A stretch of 10,028 bases of DNA from CAYRWK01 sp964427965 (GTDB lineage: Bacteria; Patescibacteriota; WWE3; UBA101185; UBA10185): contig CAYRWK010000028.1 of assembly GCA_964427965.1 (NCBI GenBank), forward strand, positions 1-10,028, read 5' to 3'. The stretch's first letter is position 1. Every line of letters begins with the position of its first letter. Both the position numbers and the translations under genes were made by a program. This document shows positions 1 to 6,802 of this stretch, piece after piece. The notes under the pieces were generated by a model. It was not told the DNA's origin, did not search any database, and saw only the letters and a list, made by a program, of their open reading frames with translations.

Positions 1-1001
1 ATGAAAATATCAAAGTCAGCCTCGCCATAAGGGGCCAAGTGTACAATTCCTGTACCCTCCTCGTCATTAGCATGATACGAGGAAACAGTTTTAAAACACC
101 CTTCCGTTCGTTTTGAAGAATAGTAATCAAACGGGGGTTCGTACTCAATTCCAACTAAAGTCTTACCGCTCACCTCCTCAAGTGTAGAGTAAGTTTTTCC
201 TTTAAAAATTTCTTCAGCACGGTTTTTTGCAACATAATATTGTAAACCATCACACTCTACCTTGGCGTAAACCAGCTCCTCATTTACAGCCAACATAAGG
301 TTGCCTGGAATTGTCCACGGGGTTGTGGTCCAAGCTAAAAAGTAAGTGTTATTCTGATTTTTTATTGCAAATTTAACAGTAACAAAAGTATCTTCAACAT
401 CCTTGTAGCCCCCCTCAGCTACCTCATGTGAAGAAAGAGAGGTCCCAGCTCTGGTTGAATATGCAACAACCTTATAACCTTCGTATAACAGACCCTTCGC
501 AAATAATTCTTTTAGAGACCACCACATGCTCTCGATATAATCCCTATCCATTGTTGCATAAATAAACTTAGGATCGAACCATCTACCCAAAAGGGTTTCA
601 TAGTGAAAAATTATGTCTCTGTTACGGGTTATTGCTTCTCTACATAGGTTGTTAAACTTTGCAACGCCGTAGGCTTCTATGTCGTCCTTCTTTTTAAAAC
701 CCAATTCTTTTTCAACCTCGTATTCAACCGGAATACCTTGACAATCCCAACCCATATTTCTTTCAACCAAATAGCCTTTCATAGACCAATATCGTGGGAT
801 CAAATCTTTTAGAGTCCATGTGATTGCATGACCGTAATGAGGAATACCGTTAGCAGTAATAGGACCATCGTAATATACCTTTTTTTGAGAATTCTTTCTG
901 GCTGAAGTCAAAACGTTTACAATATCAAGCTTTTTCCAGTAGTCAGCAACATTTTTTTCAAGCTCAGGTATATTTGGTACAGAGTCCATCTGTTTAAACA
1001 T
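1..1001 (-). CDS. ileS: Isoleucyl-tRNA synthetase, N-terminal 333 residues (runs off the window)
   Basis: Class I aminoacyl-tRNA synthetase that charges tRNA-Ile in the cytoplasm. The frame opens at ATG 1001 and is still open at base 1, so only about a third of the enzyme is visible. The HIGH motif is H55-Y-G-H58, in the context DGPITANGIPHYGHA (residues 45-59). A GWDCQGIPVEYEVEKELG segment (84-101) follows. The CP1 editing domain begins with WTTTPWTIPGNL (224-235) and includes GTGIVHLAP (316-324) and a GEADF segment (326-330). The wording resembles the archaeal/eukaryotic-like branch of IleRS, which is an inference. Odd points: the usual WDCHG histidine is Gln88, and the frequent cysteine-bearing PRCGT segment reads TRAGT (183-187). 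KMSKS and the tRNA-binding region lie outside the window. No Shine-Dalgarno is seen before the ATG, which follows a leader with two possible hairpins. ValRS or LeuRS is unlikely given the editing-domain wording. Confidence 0.95.
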   Translation of the reverse strand, partial: MFKQMDSVPNIPELEKNVADYWKKLDIVNVLTSARKNSQKKVYYDGPITANGIPHYGHAITWTLKDLIPRYWSMKGYLVERNMGWDCQGIPVEYEVEKELGFKKKDDIEAYGVAKFNNLCREAITRNRDIIFHYETLLGRWFDPKFIYATMDRDYIESMWWSLKELFAKGLLYEGYKVVAYSTRAGTSLSSHEVAEGGYKDVEDTFVTVKFAIKNQNNTYFLAWTTTPWTIPGNLMLAVNEELVYAKVECDGLQYYVAKNRAEEIFKGKTYSTLEEVSGKTLVGIEYEPPFDYYSSKRTEGCFKTVSSYHANDEEGTGIVHLAPYGEADFDIF

Positions 1002-1015
1002 ATTGGTATATTAAC

Positions 1016-1046
1016 AAAAAACCCGTGGGAGTTAAAGAATTAACCC
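1016..1046 (-). promoter_or_regulatory. ileS leader: two overlapping, mutually exclusive hairpins with a U run
   Basis: In the minus-strand RNA, GGGUUAA (1046-1040) can pair with downstream UUAACUCC (to 1028) around a UUCU loop with one bulge. Alternatively AACUCC (1033-1028) can pair with GGGUU (1024-1020) around a CAC loop, followed directly by a run of U (1021-1016). Bases 1028-1033 are shared, so both cannot form at once. The second has the shape of a weak intrinsic terminator about 15 bases before the ileS ATG. Both stems are short, so this may only be a poor terminator for the upstream genes. No T-box motif is present. Confidence 0.3.
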
Positions 1047-1055
1047 AAAAAGCAA

Positions 1056-1163
1056 CTAAATAGCAAAAAACAAATCAGTGGTATAAGCGCGGTAAATCAG
1101 AACGCCTATAACAACAAAAGCAAAAAGTATCAAAAGTGTAAATAAAAAGTAATATCTTTTCAT
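1056..1163 (-). CDS. Small 35-residue single-span membrane protein (hypothetical)
   Basis: A short frame runs from ATG 1163 to TAG at 1056-1058, beginning MKRYYFLFTL and ending TTDLFFAI. Residues 5-24 are almost all hydrophobic (F, L, I, V, A, G), preceded by K2-R3-Y-Y and followed by Y24-R25. This suggests one transmembrane helix with a positively charged inner N-terminus. It begins 9 bases after the adenosyltransferase stop codon, and an AGGA lies 1 base before the ATG, too close for a standard Shine-Dalgarno. It could be a real small membrane protein, a translated leader for ileS (it has four isoleucines among 35 residues), or a chance frame in AT-rich DNA. I do not recognise a family. The close spacing and clean membrane profile favour a real product, but no homologue can be named. 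Confidence 0.45.
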   Translation of the reverse strand: MKRYYFLFTLLILFAFVVIGVLIYRAYTTDLFFAI

Positions 1164-1172
1164 ATCCTAACT

Positions 1173-1682
1173 CTATTTCTTCCAAAGAACGTCATCTATT
1201 CCGTACATAAAGTTATCATAACGGGATAAAACAAACAATAAATCCGATAGTCTATTAAAGTACTTAAGCATGGGTTCCCGGCCAACCTTTTTATCAAAGT
1301 AGTACGAAACCAAAACTCGCTCTAATCTGCGGCATACAACCCGAGCTAGGTTTAAATATTTAGACTTCTCTGTGCCACCTGCAAGAATAAAGTTTTTTAG
1401 TGAAGGAAGTTTAGAATCCAATAAATCTATTTGTTTTTCAAACTTTTTTACCTTAACGTTTAACCACAAATAGTCTTTACTAACAGCATTTGGATTAGCA
1501 ACGACACCGCCGATCTGCAATAAGTCTCTTTGAATATCTTGAAGGTCGCATAAGGCAATAAAAGCATTAAACTCGTCCAAGGTGCCCAACACTTCAAACA
1601 CAGCCTCTGCTTTGGAAGTTTTGGCTCCAAAGAGTAAGGAGGTACTGCCCTCATCACCGTTTTTTGTGTATATCTTTACCAT
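1173..1682 (-). CDS. pduO: ATP:cob(I)alamin adenosyltransferase, PduO type
   Basis: Transfers the adenosyl group of ATP to reduced cobalamin, making adenosylcobalamin. PduO-family marks in order: the N-terminal ATP-binding segment IYTKNGDEGSTSL (4-16); K24 and GTLDEFNA (33-40), the family's G-x-x-D-E-[LF]-N element; FILAGG (98-103); ARVVCRRLERVL (113-124), matching the helix with paired arginines; and KYFNRLSDLLFVLSRY (140-155), the conserved NRLSD signature. At 169 residues it is slightly short for the family (about 180-190). Two usual residues differ: the common FxLPGG has Ala101 for Pro, and the common LH before the arginine helix reads LN (110-111). The start gives the family's usual MxIYT opening; AGGG sits only 2 bases before the ATG. 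It lies 46 bases downstream of the class II ribonucleotide reductase, which needs its product, and no cobalamin synthesis genes are visible. A role in salvaging imported corrinoid is the natural inference. Confidence 0.9.
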   Translation of the reverse strand: MVKIYTKNGDEGSTSLLFGAKTSKAEAVFEVLGTLDEFNAFIALCDLQDIQRDLLQIGGVVANPNAVSKDYLWLNVKVKKFEKQIDLLDSKLPSLKNFILAGGTEKSKYLNLARVVCRRLERVLVSYYFDKKVGREPMLKYFNRLSDLLFVLSRYDNFMYGIDDVLWKK

Positions 1683-1710
1683 TACCCTATTTTAGCAGAC
1701 CGGTGCAAGC

Positions 1711-1738
1711 AAAATACGTTTGCTAAGCCTAACAAACG
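1711..1738 (-). terminator. Hairpin over the nrdJ stop codon, weak terminator-like
   Basis: The minus-strand RNA from 1738 to 1717 folds into a 22-base hairpin: CGUUUGUUA pairs with UAGCAAACG (one G-U pair) around a GGCU loop. It is followed by UAUUUU (1716-1711). The nrdJ TAG stop (1731-1729) lies within it. The stem has few G-C pairs and the U run is broken, so termination would be partial. It may instead protect the nrdJ 3' end or set the nrdJ to pduO ratio. Confidence 0.4.
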
Positions 1739-4230
1739 CTATAACCACAAATGTAGCACTTAGAACAACCTTCTTCTAAAACAAGACTGGAATTGCCACA
1801 TTCAGGACACATATTAATGTATGAGGCTACCGACACTTCTTTTTTTGACTCTGCAACTTCATTATGCCCATTTGACCTGACTTGAACATCAAACTCCTCG
1901 GCAAGAACCTTGGCAACAGCATCGGGAATGGAACTAACTCTTTTCCTACCAAACCCCACTGATTTTGCTCCCCCAATACCAATTAACTGAACCACAATCT
2001 CTTTTACTGTCTTAACCGGATCAAGAGATACTCTTAACCAACCGGATATAAGTCTACCTAAAGCTTCGGAAAGAGCTGCCACATCACTACCGGCTTTACC
2101 GACATTAGCAAATACCTCAACCGGTTTATTCTGTTCATCTTTGTTAACGGTAATAAAAGCCTTGCCTTGAGGGGTCTCCACTTTGTAGGTAACACCCATT
2201 AACTTATAACCACGATCCTTTTCGGAGTAAGAAAGTTCAACAACAGGAGCGATCTCTTTCTTATCCTTGGTGTCTTTAGTACCTTTGGTTTCAAGAACAA
2301 CCTCTTGTCTGCTTCCTGTGACATAAACTGTTAAACCTTTACAACCCATTTCCCATCCCATCATATAAACCTTTGCTACATCATCAAGAGTTGCACCTGC
2401 AGGAAAGTTGCATGTCTTGGAAATAGAGTTATCAATAAAAGCTTGAATGGATGCTTGCATCAAAATATGCTCCTCGGGTTTAATGTCCAAAGAAACAACA
2501 AACACTTTTTTCATCGAGTCGGGAATCTCATCGATATCTTGGCAAGATCCGGATATAAGAACTCTTTCAATAATCCTATTCTTGTCAACTTCCTCTAGAT
2601 TTAATGTATTTAAGGCTTTCTCGAAGATGGGACTGGTGTATGTAAGGGTTAGCTTACCCGCATCTCCCGCCGCCTGATAAACATTTCGCATATAGGCCAA
2701 AGCAAAAACCGGTTCGCAGCCATACCCTTCAACCCCCGCAACCGTAGAAATAGTACCCGTGGGGGCAATTGTTGTCGTTGCGGCATTTCTTATACCAAAC
2801 TGCTTGATGTTTTGGGAAATAGTATCCCAATTTAATTTGGGACGTCCAAAATCCCTTGTAAAAGGCTTAAGTGGGGCTGGAGTTTTCCAAGTGGGATTTC
2901 TTGGATCGTAGATACTCCCTTCAATTTTTGGAAAAGCTCCTCTTTCTTTTGCAAGTTCAATGGATTCTTCCATGGAGTAATAACGCATAAACTCAGAAAC
3001 TTGGGCAGCAAACTCAGCGCCCTCCTCACTACCGTATCTAACTCCCATCGAAAACATCACGTCAGCAAGACCCATAAAGCCAAGCCCAATTCTTCTGCAA
3101 TTTTCAGCAGCCTCTCTAAGTCTCGGGACAGCAGGCACGTATTTATTTGCAGTCACCACGTTATCCAAAAAGTGAGTTGCTAGTTTTACAGTTGTCTTGA
3201 GATCCTCCCAATTTAGATTACCTTTAGTATCCAGGTGCTCCGATAGGTTTATTGAACCAAGACAGCAGTTTTCATTTTTCCCTAACCATTGCTCGCCACA
3301 CGGATTGGTAGCTTTAAGCTCATACAAATGCGGTACAGGGTTATATCTATTTGCCTCATCAATAAACAATACTCCCGGCTCACCATTTCGATGTGCAAAC
3401 TCAACAATAATCTCAAAGATCTCACGAGCCCTTGGCGATTCCACCACCTGCTTATTATGTGGATCAATCAAGTCGTAAGTAGTATCGTTTTTCACAGCCT
3501 CCATAAACTTATCTGTTAAAGCCACGGAGATATTAAAGTTAGAAATAGCTCCCTCGGAAGATTTACATTTAATAAATTCTCTAATATCCGGATGATCTAC
3601 TTTTAAAACGGCCATGTTAGCTCCGCGTCTAACACCTCCCTGCGCTACTTCCCCAAAAGCGGCATCGTATACTCGTAAAAAACCAATAGGACCGGTAGCT
3701 TTACCCATACTACTTATTACCAATGAATTTTTAGGTCTAAGATCAGAAAATGAAAAACCATTACCTCCCCCAACCTGTTGAATCAATGCGGCGTTTCTTA
3801 ATGTTGAAAATATTCCATCAGGAGATTTCCCCAAATCGTCTTCAATAGGCAGTACAAAACAGGCAGCCAACTGACCTAACGGTGTACCGGCACCGGTAAA
3901 AGTGGGTGAGTTAGGAAAAAACTTTTTAGTGGAAATTAAATTATAAAATTCAATTTCGGTGGTCTTGCTATCTCTAAAGGGAGCATCCGGTTCAGCAACC
4001 ACACGACTGACCCGATCAAACATATCTTCGACAGTTTCAGCAAGCACACCCTTTTCATCTTTACGCAAGTATCTTTTCTCTAAAATTTTTCTGGAGTTTT
4101 CACTAAACTGAACTTGGGTATTTTTAATAGGCTTTGGTAAACCTGTATTATCGGAAGTACTATTAGTATTAGGCGCAGAAACAGAAGGATCTAACCAATT
4201 CATATGGCAGGAAATTTCATGAGGCGACAA
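1729..4230 (-). CDS. nrdJ: Adenosylcobalamin-dependent (class II) ribonucleotide reductase
   Basis: Reduces ribonucleotides to deoxyribonucleotides with a thiyl radical generated from adenosylcobalamin; oxygen-independent and needing no small subunit. Active-site residues visible: Cys124 (LAACFVLP) and Cys322 as the redox pair, and N309-P-C311-G-E313, where Cys311 would carry the radical and Asn309/Glu313 assist. NENCCLGSINL (319-329) has a doubled cysteine; alignment with the Thermotoga-type enzyme points to Cys322. PTGTIS (490-495) and NSISKT (601-606) are substrate phosphate and core loops. A low-complexity K/T/D link (about 648-660) leads to a TSCPD-type domain (about 675-755). The tail (808-833) is cysteine-rich, with CPECG and a final CGYSVC whose C828-x4-C833 matches the C-terminal thiol shuttle of class II enzymes. 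At 833 residues it is full length and uninterrupted. ATG 4230 gives the longest frame; ATG 4203 (Met10) is an alternative, and neither has a Shine-Dalgarno. The pduO gene follows immediately. Confidence 0.96.
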   Translation of the reverse strand: MSPHEISCHMNWLDPSVSAPNTNSTSDNTGLPKPIKNTQVQFSENSRKILEKRYLRKDEKGVLAETVEDMFDRVSRVVAEPDAPFRDSKTTEIEFYNLISTKKFFPNSPTFTGAGTPLGQLAACFVLPIEDDLGKSPDGIFSTLRNAALIQQVGGGNGFSFSDLRPKNSLVISSMGKATGPIGFLRVYDAAFGEVAQGGVRRGANMAVLKVDHPDIREFIKCKSSEGAISNFNISVALTDKFMEAVKNDTTYDLIDPHNKQVVESPRAREIFEIIVEFAHRNGEPGVLFIDEANRYNPVPHLYELKATNPCGEQWLGKNENCCLGSINLSEHLDTKGNLNWEDLKTTVKLATHFLDNVVTANKYVPAVPRLREAAENCRRIGLGFMGLADVMFSMGVRYGSEEGAEFAAQVSEFMRYYSMEESIELAKERGAFPKIEGSIYDPRNPTWKTPAPLKPFTRDFGRPKLNWDTISQNIKQFGIRNAATTTIAPTGTISTVAGVEGYGCEPVFALAYMRNVYQAAGDAGKLTLTYTSPIFEKALNTLNLEEVDKNRIIERVLISGSCQDIDEIPDSMKKVFVVSLDIKPEEHILMQASIQAFIDNSISKTCNFPAGATLDDVAKVYMMGWEMGCKGLTVYVTGSRQEVVLETKGTKDTKDKKEIAPVVELSYSEKDRGYKLMGVTYKVETPQGKAFITVNKDEQNKPVEVFANVGKAGSDVAALSEALGRLISGWLRVSLDPVKTVKEIVVQLIGIGGAKSVGFGRKRVSSIPDAVAKVLAEEFDVQVRSNGHNEVAESKKEVSVASYINMCPECGNSSLVLEEGCSKCYICGYSVC

Positions 4231-4260
4231 TCTTCACTGCCTGCAAAGCTTGACGACCCA

Positions 4261-4281
4261 CAAAATTTTTAATAAATTTTG
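4261..4281. promoter_or_regulatory. Perfect 8-base inverted repeat upstream of nrdJ
   Basis: CAAAATTT, TTAAT, AAATTTTG: 8-base arms around a 5-base centre, 30 bases upstream of the nrdJ ATG. On the minus strand a TATAAG hexamer (plus 4284-4289) lies just upstream and would make a fair -10 element, putting the repeat over the expected transcript start, where a repressor site would sit. The nearest TTGAAG (plus 4311-4316) is 21 bases away, too far for a good -35. The repeat lacks a following T run on the minus strand and has one G-C pair per arm end, so it does not look like an ftsZ terminator. The rest of the 131-base ftsZ-nrdJ gap (4231-4361) is AT-rich; no cobalamin riboswitch or gene is seen in it. 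Confidence 0.3.
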
Positions 4282-4361
4282 TACTTATAGAATCTAACCA
4301 TAAGTTTAATCTTCAAACCACTAATGTATATTATTTTATATAGGGATTTATATTGGTGTGA

Positions 4362-5522
4362 TTACTTTCCTCTAAGAAAAGCGGGAATATCGTACATAGT
4401 ACCTTTATCCTCTTCCAAATCTTCTTGATGCCATGTATCTTCGGGCTGTTTAGGCTGTTTCGGGCCTTCAGTTGGCTCTTTAGTCTCTTTTACCGGCTGT
4501 TCGGGATTATCTGATTTTTTCTTTTCAGCGGGAGTTCCCTGAGGTATACCATATTTTGCTCGTAAATCCTCGGCATCAAAACCGGTTGCAATAACAGTAA
4601 TTTTAATTTGATCAGTCATGGTATCGTCAATAGTTGTACCGTAAATAATGTTAGCGTCGGCGCTGGCGGCTTCAGTAATAATCTTAGCGGCAGCATCAAC
4701 TTCTTTCATTGTCAAATCCTTACCGCCAATTACGTTAAATAGTATGCCGGTGGCTCCTTCAACAGATAACTCCAGCAAACTCGAAGAAATTGCAGCCTTA
4801 GCCGCAGTAACCGCACGACCCTCACCTGTTCCGATACCAATGCCCATTAAAGCACTACCTGCGTCTTTCATAATTGCTCTAACATCTGCAAAGTCCACAT
4901 TAATAAGACCCGGCATCACAATCAAATCAGATATACCTTGTACACCTTGGTTTAACACGCTATCTGAAACTTTAAACGCCTCAAATACAGTGGTGCTGTC
5001 ATCGGCGATCTCAAGTAATTTTTGGTTGGGAATAATAATTAATGCGTCAACTTCTCTTCGTAACTCATCAATACCTTTTTCGGCGTTTCGCATTCTTTGA
5101 GCACCCTCAAAAGCAAACGGTTTAGTAACAACACCAATAGTTAAAGCACCAATTTCTTTTGCGATATGAGCAACAATAGGAGAAGCGCCTGTTCCTGTAC
5201 CTCCACCCATACCTGCAGTAACAAAAACCATATCGCTACCCTCTAAATTCGATTTTAATATCTCTATGGATTCTTCGGCGGCCTCTCGTCCAATCTCAGG
5301 ATCGGCGCCCGCACCAAGACCGTTGGTTAATTCTTGACCTATAGGTACTTTTACAAAAGCTTTGCTAACTGAAAGTGCTTGTGCGTCAGTATTTATTGCA
5401 ACAAATTCCACTCCGTTAATCTGTCCGGAATCAATCATGTTGTTTATGGCATTACATCCGGCACCACCTACACCAACAACTTTAATCTTAGCGAACCTTT
5501 CAATTTCCGGTTTTACATACAT
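4362..5522 (-). CDS. ftsZ: Cell division protein FtsZ
   Basis: Tubulin-like GTPase that polymerises into the Z ring at midcell and recruits the divisome. Visible motifs: KVVGVGGAGCNA (14-25) at the nucleotide pocket; NTDAQAL (44-50); the tubulin signature GGGTGTG (106-112); PFAFEGAQR (135-143); and the T7 synergy loop NVDFADVR (208-215), whose acidic residues complete the GTPase site of the next subunit. The globular domain ends near 320. A Lys/Glu/Pro-rich disordered linker (about 327-373) leads to the C-terminal peptide YDIPAFLRGK (377-386), which matches the conserved DIPxFLR element that binds FtsA. At 386 residues it is normal length with no lost catalytic residue. It starts 15 bases after ftsA stops and is the last dcw gene here; a 131-base gap separates it from nrdJ. 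No Shine-Dalgarno is visible before the ATG. Confidence 0.98.
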   Translation of the reverse strand: MYVKPEIERFAKIKVVGVGGAGCNAINNMIDSGQINGVEFVAINTDAQALSVSKAFVKVPIGQELTNGLGAGADPEIGREAAEESIEILKSNLEGSDMVFVTAGMGGGTGTGASPIVAHIAKEIGALTIGVVTKPFAFEGAQRMRNAEKGIDELRREVDALIIIPNQKLLEIADDSTTVFEAFKVSDSVLNQGVQGISDLIVMPGLINVDFADVRAIMKDAGSALMGIGIGTGEGRAVTAAKAAISSSLLELSVEGATGILFNVIGGKDLTMKEVDAAAKIITEAASADANIIYGTTIDDTMTDQIKITVIATGFDAEDLRAKYGIPQGTPAEKKKSDNPEQPVKETKEPTEGPKQPKQPEDTWHQEDLEEDKGTMYDIPAFLRGK

Positions 5523-5537
5523 ATTTAGTATTTGATC

Positions 5538-6794
5538 TTAGGGCAGAAACGATCGTATTTTTTCAAAAAGTTTAGAAAATCTTAATGTGATCTTACCCTG
5601 ACTTTTAGCAAAAGGCAAGACTGCTCCGCTCTTTACAAAACTTACTCCATATAACACCGCACCAACCGTTGCTGCAAAGGCCGGTCCTTGGATTTCATCT
5701 ATCAACCCCGTAACCCCTTTGGGATATCCGATTCTTACAGGCATTTTTAAAACATTCTTTGCAACCTTCTCGATTCCGGACGTTAAAGCGCCCCCACCTG
5801 TTATTACAAGTCCTGCGGGCAATTTTCCGGATAAGTTTGCTTTCTTAATCTCCAAAGCAACCAAACTAAAAATCTCATTTAGTCTTGCATCGATGATTTC
5901 ATATAATAACCTACGAGGAACAGCTTCAACTTCCAAACCAAACTCAGACACATCAAAATCTTCCTGACGTTTAGACTTATCTCCCAAAATATAATCAGGA
6001 CGTTCACTGCTTAACTTAAGTTTAATTTTTTCTGCATCCTCAAGTCTTGCTCTAAGTCCAATTGCTAAATCATTTGTTACATGCCTAGCTCCAATAGGTA
6101 AAACACAAGAATAAATGGGAGAACCTTCTAAAAAAGTAATAATGGAGGTTGTCCCGCCTCCAATATCCATTAATATTACCCCTAGTTCTTTTTCTGTATC
6201 GGTAAGTACAGCCTCAGCTGAAGCAAGTCCCGTATAAACAAACTCATCAACATTTACTGCGACTTGCTGGACACATTTAGCTAAATTTTTTAAAGCTGTT
6301 GCCGAACCATGAATAATATTCGTTTCAACCTCAAGCCTCACTCCGGACATACCAACCGGATCTTTAATCCCATCCTGCCCATCAACCATAAAATCTCTTG
6401 GAATAACATGAATAATTTCTCGTGAGGACGGAAGGGACACAGCTTGTGCGGCTTCGGTTACTCTTACTACATCTTCAGATACAATTTCTGAATCTTTTTG
6501 TGTGTTTACTGCAACGACACCGTGGGAATTTTGAGTCTCAATATGACTGCCATTAACTGTAACAAACGCCGATGATACCGATACTCCGGCCATTCTCTCA
6601 GCTCTTTCTAAGCTTGAGGAGATAGCCTCAACTGCAGCATCAATATCAACAACATTGCCCTTGCTAATACCTTTTGAGGGCACGTTTCCAGAAACCCCAA
6701 TTACCGAAATCTTGTTTTCAGAAACGGCCGCAACTGTAGTTGAGATCTTTGTAGAACCTATATCAATACCTGTAATAATTCTTTCTTTGGGCAT
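5538..6794 (-). CDS. ftsA: Cell division protein FtsA
   Basis: Actin-fold ATPase that anchors FtsZ filaments to the inner face of the membrane and links them to later divisome proteins. Actin-family nucleotide motifs: phosphate-1 GIDIGSTKIS (9-18), phosphate-2 MDIGGGTTS (209-217) and the adenosine motif ITGGGAL (331-337). The 1C (SHS2) subdomain lies at about 85-160 between the two halves of domain 1A. The last residues, LRFSKLFEKIRSFLP (404-418), form an amphipathic helix with basic and bulky hydrophobic faces, the usual membrane-targeting tail. Its 418 residues are typical. The tail and its place directly before ftsZ separate it from MreB, DnaK and PilM, which share the fold. It begins 8 bases after the ftsQ stop, so co-translation with ftsQ and ftsZ is expected. 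The ATG is preceded by CTAACCTT, with no Shine-Dalgarno. Confidence 0.97.
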   Translation of the reverse strand: MPKERIITGIDIGSTKISTTVAAVSENKISVIGVSGNVPSKGISKGNVVDIDAAVEAISSSLERAERMAGVSVSSAFVTVNGSHIETQNSHGVVAVNTQKDSEIVSEDVVRVTEAAQAVSLPSSREIIHVIPRDFMVDGQDGIKDPVGMSGVRLEVETNIIHGSATALKNLAKCVQQVAVNVDEFVYTGLASAEAVLTDTEKELGVILMDIGGGTTSIITFLEGSPIYSCVLPIGARHVTNDLAIGLRARLEDAEKIKLKLSSERPDYILGDKSKRQEDFDVSEFGLEVEAVPRRLLYEIIDARLNEIFSLVALEIKKANLSGKLPAGLVITGGGALTSGIEKVAKNVLKMPVRIGYPKGVTGLIDEIQGPAFAATVGAVLYGVSFVKSGAVLPFAKSQGKITLRFSKLFEKIRSFLP

Positions 6795-6802
6795 AAGGTT
6801 AG

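Noticed and set aside
1002..1172. T-box riboswitch upstream of ileS
   Set aside because: No AGGGUGGNACCGCG-type antiterminator sequence or specifier stem is visible, and most of the interval is taken by the small ORF.
1729..4230. Intein or insertion in nrdJ, which is a frequent intein host
   Set aside because: The protein is contiguous through NPCGE, PTGTIS and NSISKT at normal family length, with no splicing motifs.
4231..4361. NrdR boxes upstream of nrdJ
   Set aside because: Half-site-like fragments (ACACCAATATA and ATTAGTG on the minus strand) occur after ftsZ, but neither forms a full 16-base NrdR palindrome and the spacing is wrong.
4231..4361. Cobalamin riboswitch controlling nrdJ-pduO
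   Set aside because: The gap is only 131 bases and very AT-rich, and contains nothing like the B12-box core; a cobalamin riboswitch usually needs more length.
4648..5100. A 150-codon open frame on the plus strand opposite ftsZ
   Set aside because: It lies wholly antisense to a clear ftsZ, has no recognisable domain or start signal, and its composition mirrors the ftsZ codons. Similar antisense frames inside nrdJ, ftsA and murG were rejected for the same reason.
5538..6794. Reading ftsA as MreB or a type IV pilus PilM protein
   Set aside because: The C-terminal amphipathic helix, the SHS2-like insert and placement directly before ftsZ fit FtsA best.
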